Positions 56,388-64,000 of a stretch of DNA of 64,000 nt are shown one piece after another. The notes under the pieces were generated by a model. The model made no database searches. It was not told the DNA's origin and saw only the letters and a program-made list of their open reading frames with translations. The stretch is from Paulinella micropora (Eukaryota > Cercozoa > Imbricatea > Euglyphida > Paulinellidae): NCBI GenBank assembly GCA_019918135.1, contig WBZZ01006516.1, positions 35,001 through 99,000 on the forward strand, in the 5' to 3' direction. Numbering within the stretch: the first letter of the stretch is position 1; each line of letters opens with the position of its first letter. The translations under genes were made by a program, and so were the position numbers.

Positions 56388-56496
56388 GGAGCGAGGCCGT
56401 GCTTCCTGCGTTTACAGAGAGAGAGAGAGAGAGAGAGAGTGTGTGTGTTATGCAAAGGGAGGGGGGGGGGCGCAGGGTACAAAGAGGGGGGTGGGT

Positions 56497-57848
56497 TCAA
56501 GAATGGCTGGCCTCCTCTAGACTTGTTTCTGCAACCCGCCCGAGCGGGCTGGGTATTTCTCGGAGGATAGACAAGCAAGGCCCTGCCTGGGCCTCTTCTC
56601 CCCAAGCGTGGCTGCGAGCTGGGGGCCCAGTTAAGGGCGGGGACTTTTGCTCTTGAGGAACGGGTATGCGCTGGCGGAAGACTGACAAGGGTGTAGTGTC
56701 GTAGTAATCGATCAGTGCTCGCAGCTTCCACGAGCCTGTACCGGCGCAGGAGGACGCGCTCTGGCACGGGCGCAGGCTTGGGCTGGGGACTAGGCGCGGG
56801 CCGTATCGTTGCAGAGTAAAGCTGGCGGTGGGCGCGGCGGCCGCGTTCTTCTTCTTTTCGTCTACTAACGGGCGGGGGGTGTGGCACGGGGTTGCCAAGC
56901 TACTACTTGTGGAGCTAAAGGGGCTCTCCGTTGGCTGCAGGTTCAGCTTGGGGTTGGCTAGCACCAGCTTTAACAGCGCTCCAACGTCTTCCTCTTGTAC
57001 CGATGGCTGCGCGGCTGTGCGGCCGCCGGATGCTTCTTCATTCGGCGCGTGTTCGGACGCCTGTGACATCTGCGCGGCTACCAGGTGGGCCCAGACGGTA
57101 GGCACGAGAGCAGCCAAGACGCCCAGGGCAAAAGCCCACGGGGCCAGCTGGGCCGTCGGCGGGGGGGGCCGGAGTGCGGACAGCGAGAGCCGCAGCCAGA
57201 CCGCCAAGTAAGCCGCGCAGAGTAAAAAGCCCAGCGCCGTCACCCACTGGAGGCAGTACAGCCGCGAAGACATGCGAGAGAGCCGCGGGCAGCCTGGCCG
57301 TGCCTCTCCCCCCGGCTCTCCCGCAGCCTCCCCGGCGACCTTCCCTGCAACCTGTTGGCGGCGGCGGGCCAGCACCAGCCCTAGCTGGCGTATTTGCAGG
57401 TTAGCGCGAAGCAGCAGCCAGCCGCCGTATAGCTGTGCTTGCAGCAAAAAAAAGCCTCCGCTGGCCAGCCCAGCCCGGTGGCGAAGGAAAGCCCCGTACA
57501 GAAGACACCCAAGGCAAGGCGCAGGACCCGGGGGTGCGAGGGCGCGCCCTGACTGAAGTAAGCCAGACCAGTCGGGTAGCGTTCTAGATACTCCAGCCAG
57601 ACGTGCCAAGCTAGCGGGAACAGCGTAGCGCGGTAGGCCAGCGGGGGTTCCAGTCCCTTTTCACACACGAGTATGAGCACGAACCCGTGCGCCAAGCTCC
57701 ACACCCATATCCGCGGCAGCGTGAACAGGGCTGTCTCACTCCAGCGGCGGTCTTTCCCGCCCATCAACTGCAAGCCTAACAACCAGGCCAAGCCGCACAC
57801 AAAGGCGAGGGCACCTACCAAGCCATGCCCTAGAGAAAAGCCGCGCAT
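56497..57848 (-). pseudogene. Multi-pass membrane protein with long cytoplasmic tail, virus part
   Basis: Broken. From ATG 57,848 about seven hydrophobic segments follow: GALAFVCGLAWLLGLQLM, RIWVWSLAHGFVLILVC, ATLFPLAWHVWLEYL, VLRLALGVFCTGLSFATGL, a segment near 57,420, WVTALGFLLCAAYLAVWL and WAFALGVLAALVPTVWAHLV. A Ser/Pro-rich tail of about 190 residues follows. The layout recalls polytopic virion proteins such as herpesvirus gM, or a 7TM receptor, but no family signature is visible and no retinal-binding Lys is seen in the last helix. The leader is duplicated at 56,013-56,055. Confidence 0.55.
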
Positions 57849-57877
57849 AGCAAAAGTTCGGCCTGGCGCATACAGAA
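57835..57877 (-). promoter_or_regulatory. Leader and start of the multi-pass membrane protein gene, duplicated at 56,013
   Basis: On the minus strand the sequence TTCTGTATGCGCCAGGCC precedes the ATG at 57,848. Its conservation with the 56,013-56,055 copy covers the 29 bases before the ATG and the first five or so codons. An AT-rich box (TAATTATTAGTAATAATATT, complement of about 57,899-57,918) lies about 50 bases upstream of the start, suitable as a promoter core; that role is inference. Confidence 0.45.
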
Positions 57878-57961
57878 AGGCTTCTTATTTATTTTGTTTT
57901 TAATATTATTACTAATAATTTACCACCAACAAAGACCACGGTTACGGAGGGCTGGCGTAGA

Positions 57962-58888
57962 GTGCAAGAAGAAAAGAAACAAGGGGAGGGGAAGGTCGGG
58001 AGAAGTTGCCCGAACGGGACAGAAGCGTTTTGTTTCCAGCCCGCGACCCCGCTCGCAAACTGTAGTTTGCTGGAATGCGGCTGTCTTGCTCGCGCAGCGG
58101 GTTCGTTCGCCTTCCGCGGCAGTGAGGAGGCCAGCGTTTGGGGCGTCGTGGCGCTTATGTTGCTGAGGGGCCAGGGGGCCGAAACGCGGCTGACGATCTC
58201 GCGTGGCTGTGACGTGGGCGTGAGTCTGTTGGTCGAGCAGCTCAGGGTGAACAACTCGGATGACGACGCTGGAGCGCACGTCGGGTTGTGCAGCGACGGG
58301 CTGAGCATCGCGTCCGAGTACGTGCTGGAGGCTATCAACAACAGCCACTCACCAGGCTACACGGCAGGACAGGCGCCTGCCAGAGACTACATCTTTGAAG
58401 ATGGCGGTCCCGCCCACCAGGTGGTGCTGCGCCACAGGTGGTCACGCCCCTGCACTGGGGCTGTGGAGGGCCCTATGTTTGCGTACCTGGTGGTGCGCTA
58501 CATTTCGGGCTCGCCCTACAACGGCACGGGGGCTTGCCTGCACCTGGACATCAGCAACCCCTTCGAACTGTACGCGCGCTCCACCGCCGGGGCTAGTAGA
58601 TTTTGCAATTGCCAGGGGCCCCAGGCGTGCGCGGCGCCTACGCTGAACTTCAGCACGCTGGCGCGTGGGCTGGGCTACGAGCTCTACGAAGGCTGCGAGA
58701 ACAGGTGGCGGGAGGCTTTCGTCACCCCCACCACCCCGCCAGCCACCACGACGACGGCGCCGGCCCACGGCAGCACCCTCCCACCCGCGCAAGCACCGCC
58801 ACCGGCGCTCTCCTCGGCCGTGCAGATATCGGCCGGCGTCTGCTGGGCCCGGCTGCTGATACTGGCCGTCTTATCTTTGGCAATTTAA
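57962..58888 (+). CDS. Secreted Cys-rich glycoprotein A2 (paralogue of 18,171-19,274), virus part
   Basis: A 308-codon frame. Blocks shared with the left copy in the same order: CPNGTEAFC, LLECGCLARAAGSFAF, GAETRLTISRGCDV, GLCSDGL, VVLRHRWSRPC, NGTGACLHLDISNPFELY and GYELYEGCENRW. Sequons NGT, NCS and NNS are present. A Pro/Thr stalk (TPTTPPATTTTAPAHG) precedes a hydrophobic C-terminus (ARLLILAVLSLAI), fitting a GPI signal or tail anchor. The first Met in frame is not followed by a signal peptide, so the true start is uncertain. It is convergent with the next glycoprotein gene. Confidence 0.7.
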   Translation: MQEEKKQGEGKVGRSCPNGTEAFCFQPATPLANCSLLECGCLARAAGSFAFRGSEEASVWGVVALMLLRGQGAETRLTISRGCDVGVSLLVEQLRVNNSDDDAGAHVGLCSDGLSIASEYVLEAINNSHSPGYTAGQAPARDYIFEDGGPAHQVVLRHRWSRPCTGAVEGPMFAYLVVRYISGSPYNGTGACLHLDISNPFELYARSTAGASRFCNCQGPQACAAPTLNFSTLARGLGYELYEGCENRWREAFVTPTTPPATTTTAPAHGSTLPPAQAPPPALSSAVQISAGVCWARLLILAVLSLAI

Positions 58889-58995
58889 ACAGACACACAA
58901 GAAACCAAAAGTTTGTTGCTCTTTAATCAGGGTTATTTAAAGAAAAACAGGAACAAGTCTTTTTTTTCTCCCCCTCCCTTTCTTTTGTTTTCTTT

Positions 58996-61664
58996 TTAAG
59001 CACAGGTTTCCGTTTTGAATTCTACTTCCGGGCGCAATTGCGCGACGGTGGCTGAGCTCGGGCAGCCGGCCGCCCCCCCGGAAGTCGTCGCAAGTGTGTG
59101 ATTGACGTAGGTGGCCTCCACGACAAACCGGTACAGAGGGGCCGGTCGATCGTCAGATAGCGACACTGAGCGGCCGCCCAAGTCCAGTCGCTCGCGTTGT
59201 AGACGCTGGTCCAGCTCAGTCCCTCGTCGTTGGAGCCCAGCACGTTGAGCGCGGCGGGGGCCGTGGGGGACGCCCCGCTTTCGCCCGCGGATGCGCACAG
59301 CGTAAAATAGCGCAGCGCGGCGGGCAGGCGGTACGCGCTGTAGAGGGACAGGTACTCACCGCGCACGCCGGGAGCGGCGAGGGGGGCGATGCTGGCATTG
59401 GCGCTGCAGACACAGCTGGTGCACACGGGCGAGGGGTTGGTGTAGCTGCCCGCCGCGCTGGACCAGTTCCCATAAGCGCCTAAGTTCAGGGGCCGGTGCG
59501 CCCACCAGCCGTTGGACGAGGCGCCCGGCAGCCAGCCGCGCCATGGCTGCGGAGGGTCGGCGTAGGCTAGCAAATTCACCGAACCCGGCGGGCTTGCGAC
59601 GAGCCCCGGCGGGCACTGGCAAGCGAACCCCCCTGCCGTGTTGACGCAGTTCTGGTCGCCGCGGCAGTCGTGTGTGCCCAGCTGGCACTCGTCCACGTCG
59701 TAGCAGGTGATGTCTTGCTCCAACAAGCTGATGTCGAGCCGGCCGAGCGCTGCCTGTGTCGTGCACTGCGCCTGCCCCTGGCCCGCGGTGGCGGGCAGGC
59801 GCTGGTACGCGGCGGGCACGATGATCCGGAGCTTAGACCAGTATTGGCCACCCAGCACTAGCGCGGCGGGCTCCAAGAAACGCACGGCCAGGCCGAGCCC
59901 TTCGTTGCTGCTTCGGGGGGCACCCCAGCCGCCGTCACGGGCATAAAGCATGGTCCAGTTCAGGCCGTCGTTGTTGGAGCCCACCACGCTCAGCGCCGCT
60001 AGCCAGTACAACGACCCCTCCGCCCACGGCTGGTATGGCAACAGTGAAAGGGCCCTGACCCCGGCGCGCCGGGGCTGGGCGCCACCGGCGGGGGTGAGCT
60101 CCAGGTACTCGCCGCGCACGCCGTCCGGCTGGCCGTCGACGTTCGGCGTCAGGGCCGCGCTGGCGGTGGCGTTGCCGACGCAAGTAAGCGGGCCCGTGTT
60201 GCTAAACGCATTGCTGTACATGCCCGGCGCGCTGACCCAGCCGGCATCATCAGCGCGGGCGGTGGTGCTGTTGCTACTGGAAACGTTTAGCAGCCAGCCC
60301 TCCAGCGTGAGTTTGGGGGCTTGCCCGGCAGCCTGCAGCGTGTACGCAGCCTGCCCCCACGCGTAGCCAGCGGGGCACGCCTCAGACGGAGGGGAGCTGG
60401 AGTTGGAGCTGTCTGGCCCCCACCACGACGACGAGGACGAAGACGACCCCAAGAAGATGACGAATCCTCGGAGGACGGCGGCGAGTCAGTAGGGGGCCAA
60501 GACCCCGGGGACGAAGAGTCGTTCGTTACCGCAGTCGTCGTCGTCGTCGTCGTCGTCATCGGCTTACTAGTAGAATTAGTAGAATTAGTAGTAGTACTAG
60601 TACTAGTACTAGTAGGAGGAGGCAAAGTGGGTGGGGGGGTGGGGGGCGTCGACGTGTCCTCAAAAAGCCCGGCGCGTGAGGCGTTGGCCGGCACTCCCCA
60701 GCCCGCGACTTGGCTGTGGTTCGCAAAGCGGCTGGCGCCAGCAAACATAAAATCCAAGCTTTGCAGGTTGGGCGCCCGCCAGCTGCTGAGGTCAGCATCG
60801 AAGCTCTGCGCGCCCGCAAACATGTAGCTCGTGTCCCGTAGGCTCCGCACATCCCACGCCAGTCTGTAACTCGGTCGCGTTTAGAAAGGCGCCGCTCGCG
60901 TTCCGCAGGGATGACGTGTTCAGCTCACCCAGACCCGGAATCTCGGAAGAAACGCAGCCCGCAAAGGCCAGCGCCAGGCTTGTCACGCGCGACGTATCCC
61001 AGCCCCGCACGTCGGGCGATAGCCCCGGCGACCAAGCCGCCAGCCCCGTCAGGTCCTCAGCGTCGCGCACCCGCAGCCCCGCCAGGCTCGCGCGCAGCCC
61101 CCCGAGCTCCGCAAAGGAATAGCTCCAGTTGCGCACCAGCTCGGCGCCCTGCAGCTCGGCCAAGGGCGGTAGCTGCAGCAGCTCTTGTGCGCTGTAGAAA
61201 TGTTGCCCCCCCTCTTGCGCGGGCCGCAGCCCACCCCACTGCAGGATTCGACGCACCAGGGTTGAGTTCCCGCTGCGCCCCCGCCACTCGGGCGACATGG
61301 CCCAACCGCTCACCACGCCCCTGACGCGCACCTCGTACGTCCCCGCCCGCGCGTACTGGTGCCGGCACCAACCGTTTTCGGCGGGGCACACGCTGTTCGT
61401 TCCGTCCCCCCAGTCAACCTCGTACTGGCCCCCGAGGGGCAGACCCTCCTGTTGCTGTAGCAGCATTCGCGCTCGTCTCCTCGTGTTCCGAACCACCGGA
61501 GCCCTGGCTGCAGGCATTTCCCAAAAACCGCCGGCAGCATCCACTGTAAATATCAGCGTCTCCGGCCCTGGTGCCCTTTTCCAACTGCACCAGAAGGCCC
61601 CCCGGGCTGTGCTGTGCTGTACCCAGCACAGCCACATGCCTAGTATCAACAAGCTAGGCCTCAT
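58996..61664 (-). pseudogene. Modular surface glycoprotein B2 (PKD, DUF285-like, discoidin-like, EGF), virus part
   Basis: Broken; a shorter relative of the protein at 30,419-36,261. From ATG 61,664 (MRPSLLILGMWLCWVQHSTA, a signal peptide): a CSWK block; PKD-type YEVDWGDGTNSVCP and HQYARAGTYEVRVRG; the near-identical ELVRNWSYSFAELGGL and DVRGWDTSRVTSLALAFAG of the DUF285-like region; Thr/Ser linker with GTC/AGT repeats (about 60,530-60,620); discoidin-like modules (VRGEYLEL, LNWTMLY); an EGF module (DVDECQLGTHDCRGDQNCV, FACQCPPG); and a second discoidin-like module (VRGEYLSLYSAYRLP, LSWTSVYNASDW). Surface adhesin role inferred. Confidence 0.7.
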
Positions 61665-61792
61665 CCCTCGACTGAGAGCTTCTTCTCTTTTCTCTCGCTT
61701 TTCTTGTTCGCTTCTCTTTACAACTGGTTTCGACTGGAAAAGCGAGGGAGGGAGGGAGGGAGAGAGAGAGAGAACACGGGGGTATTGGGGTA

Positions 61793-61897
61793 AGTGGGGG
61801 GGGGGGTGCCCCTCCCCCCTCTCCATCCCTCTTCTTTGTTAATCCAACAAATCCTTTGCTGGATTCACCACCCCTTCCCCCCCCTCAGCACCCCACT

Positions 61898-61930
<33 letters not shown>
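61793..61930. other. Spacer with G run and CT microsatellite
   Basis: G13 at 61,796-61,807 and C runs, then a CT repeat at 61,896-61,929 that abuts the ATG at 61,931. Confidence 0.8.
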
Positions 61931-61933
<3 letters not shown>

Positions 61934-63028
61934 TCGTGTACCATGACTGTAGCCTTTCAAGGCCCCGAGGACAAACCAAACAGTCTGTCCCCAGGGCTCA
62001 CAGGTGACGATCTTCACGGGATCAAGCAAAGGGCCGAGCGGCTGGGCTGGGAGACCAAGATGTTTGATCTAGAAAGGCTGGGGATCCCGGCGGATCCCGG
62101 CGCCTGGCCTGCCGGCGTTGCTAGGCCGTCACCCAACAACGCCTGTGTACTGGTGATTCGGAACGGCGCGCAGCACTTGCTCACCCTAGGGGCACTGTCT
62201 TTGGGGTTAGGGTTTGAGCACAACGACGACGACGTTCCGCTCTTGGAAGAAGAATTGTCGCAACTCACTTGGGATAACAGCTCGGCAGCTAGGTGTCGCG
62301 GACGGGGGGTCAGCAAGCTCTCCACCTGTGCGTGTCTAGACTTTGGGGAATCTGACGCAGAACCGGACCATCAACAAAGAAGGGCTAGCACCGTTGCTTG
62401 GGGCCGGCTCCCGTGGCTCGCTAGGCTCAAACGCGGGATCGAGGGGCTGGCCCCGGAGCTCCGTCGCCCCCTGCGAGCCCGCGGCAGCCTGTACCCCGAC
62501 CGATACAACTACGGAGTTTATCCTCACGGGCACGCTCGTAGCCCGGGCGTGATCGGCGTAGGGTTGGGCTCCCCCATGGCTTTGCACTGGCATTGGTACC
62601 TGCACTCGGCGGCGCTAGGCCGCCTAGTCTCCATCCCACTAGCGCGCGGCGACCTGTACATCATGTCCGCCATAAGCGCCGGGTCACAATGCCAGCAGAC
62701 CTCCATTCCTACACTCCTGCACGCCACCGGCGGCCCCAAATACGTCGCGTTCACAAGACCCGCGCCCAAGCCCTCTAGGAAAAGAAAAAGAAGCTCCGAG
62801 GGGCAGGCTGGGGCTGCTGCCGCGAGCTGGAAGGAGGACATCATCTGCCCCCGGGCTCCGGGGGCAGAGGGCGGGGGGGGGGGGGGTGCCCCCACCGCCC
62901 CTTTCGCCACCCCGGCAGCTTCCGCTACCTTCCCTTCCCACGACCACCCCCCCGCCTTCCACAGACACCCCTGCGTTTGTGCTGCTGACGCCTCCTTTTA
63001 CCTCGCGAGCATGGGGCCGGGAGCTTGA
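61931..63028 (+). CDS. Possible 2OG-Fe(II) oxygenase (AlkB-like) protein, virus part
   Basis: Looks whole, about 365 codons from ATG 61,931 (MSCTMTVAFQGPEDKPNSLS). The region NYGVYPHGH (near 62,505), VIGVGLGSPMALHWHWY, then LVSIPLARGDLYIMSAISAG and YVAFTR resembles the double-stranded beta-helix core of AlkB-like dioxygenases: a slg-type strand, the characteristic L.xGDLyiM strand and a closing R. The assignment is tentative. Such enzymes repair alkylated nucleic acids or hydroxylate proteins. The C-terminal 90 residues are Lys/Arg-rich (PSRKRKRSSEG) then Gly/Pro-rich with a G12 run. Its 3' end carries a repeated CACTATCACC. Confidence 0.45.
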
Positions 63029-63079
63029 ATCCCCCAAAGACAAAGACTCTCACTATCACCCACTATCACCATCATCGTC

Positions 63080-63213
63080 ACGCTAACGCGCTGGCTAACC
63101 GGCTGGCACGGGATGCGGACCGAAAAAAGTTTTTTTTTGGCAAAAGAGGTTTTTTATTAAAAGAAAAGTTGCTTTTTTTTGTCAGCAGGAGCCTTGCCCT
63201 CCCCCCCCCCCCC
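63080..63213. other. Convergent 3' spacer
   Basis: T-rich tracts with TTTTTTATTAAAAGAAAAG, holding AATAAA-like signals in both orientations, then a C14 run. No gene. Confidence 0.5.
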
Positions 63214-64000
63214 CTACGTATCAAACAGGCCATAGAAAAAATGGCGCGGGTCACTGGGCTTGGGCTGTCCCAAAGTTATGTCCGGCTCGTCGCAGTCTGC
63301 CCAGTACTCGTTCAAGGCTAAAGAGTAAAGTTTGTTCAAGAAACGCCGTCCCTCGGGACAATAGGTCGCGAGGTCTCCCTCCCAGACGCTCACCTCGCTC
63401 TTGGAAAACTGGCCCAAGAGCTCGATCTCTCAAAACAGGCGCCTGTGCTCCTTGTCTTGCAAAAACTCCAGGAACGGAACGGAGTAGCGGCACCCCCGCG
63501 CGCCCTCGCCCTGCCGTGGGACGCCGGCGAGGGCGACAAAGACCAAGTCTGCGACCCCCCCCCCCCCCCCTCCGCGTCGCGCTCGAGCTGGACCTGTTCT
63601 AAAATGTGCCCTCGCGCGGCGTACTGGACAAAGTCGGCTACGCGACGATTGAAGAACGCCCTCAAGGCCGCGCAGTTGCCCCTAGCAACTCCGTGCGCCA
63701 GCTCCCCACACGTGTGGTGTAGGTACGCCCGCAGAGCCGCCTCGTAGCCCTGCAGACAGCTGCGCAGAATGGGCGGGCCCCCGCGCGGCGCAGCTCCGGG
63801 GGGTTCGCCTATCCACGAACCCCAGAAATTCAGTCCTTTCTCGCAATACCCGTCTAGCGACTCCCACAGCTCTGGCTCATGTGTGCGGTGGGCCAGCTCT
63901 ACCAGCGGTTGTAGTATTGCGGGTGCTGGTTCTCCCGCCCTGTACAAAACCTTCTTCCACCTCCGCGGCTCTGCCACGCTCTGGCACGTCACCACGCATA
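63214..64000 (-). pseudogene. Unrecognised protein, runs off the right end, virus part
   Basis: Broken and incomplete in the window: its 5' end lies beyond 64,000. Helical, Leu/Ala/Arg-rich sequence with aromatic residues (PILRSCLQGYEAALRAYLHH, NCAALRAFFNRRVADFVQY), and a downstream piece LNKLYSLALNEYWADCDEPD ending HFFYGLFDT. No family recognised. Confidence 0.45.

Noticed and set aside
56497-57848. Heliorhodopsin or rhodopsin
   Set aside because: Seven helices fit in number, but no Lys is seen in the last helix and no rhodopsin motif is visible.

Overview
The window is eukaryotic nuclear DNA, most likely from a unicellular protist, in two unlike halves. Positions 1 to about 12,070 look like host chromosome: AT-richer, poor in genes and full of simple repeats. 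It holds one clear, spliced host gene (3379-7204), a membrane protein with ankyrin repeats and a tyrosine-kinase-type catalytic domain (HRDVAARN, DFG, WMAPEA). Kinases of that type are commonest in Holozoa, so a unicellular holozoan is possible, but a stramenopile or other protist cannot be excluded from sequence alone.

From about 12,100 to the right end (and beyond it) the DNA is G+C-rich and densely packed on both strands with mostly uninterrupted-looking genes separated by short spacers loaded with G or C homopolymers. This half looks like an old integrated copy of a large DNA virus. The strongest evidence is a diverged RNA polymerase largest subunit (RPB1) at 40,044-46,101 followed by an RPB3-type subunit at 47,329-48,584. 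Other recognisable parts are an archaeo-eukaryotic-type primase (26,292-27,433), a RING protein (28,341-30,310), a RanBP2 zinc finger joined to a methyltransferase-like domain (15,474-18,493), a histidine-phosphatase-fold protein (54,884-55,926), a possible 2OG-Fe(II) oxygenase (61,931-63,028), three kinase-fold-like proteins, a multi-pass membrane protein and a set of secreted or membrane glycoproteins. An RPB3-type subunit together with RPB1 points to Nucleocytoviricota-like viruses rather than herpes-like ones, but no capsid, packaging ATPase or DNA polymerase gene is recognisable here, so the lineage stays open. The copy is broken (roughly two to three dozen interruptions over 52 kb by eye), yet many frames stay long, so it is probably not ancient; long homopolymers also make base-level reading uncertain.

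Two glycoprotein types each occur twice, once near the left (18.2-19.3 and 30.4-36.3 kb) and once near the right (58.0-58.9 and 59.0-61.7 kb), showing gene-family growth inside the element. At 21.4-24.8 kb the element is interrupted by AT-rich, intron-bearing, Lys/Glu-rich sequence of a different character. The left edge is marked by three direct repeats of about 385 bp (11,031-12,070) carrying many TTTSSCGC motifs (the E2F-type consensus); the same motif recurs in a four-copy 27-bp repeat just upstream of the RPB1 region.

Reading the parts together: the polymerase subunits and primase would serve virus-directed transcription and replication; the RING, kinase-like, methyltransferase and phosphatase proteins would act on the host cell or on virion maturation; the modular discoidin/EGF/PKD proteins look like surface or envelope adhesins. 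These roles are inferred from fold and motif only.
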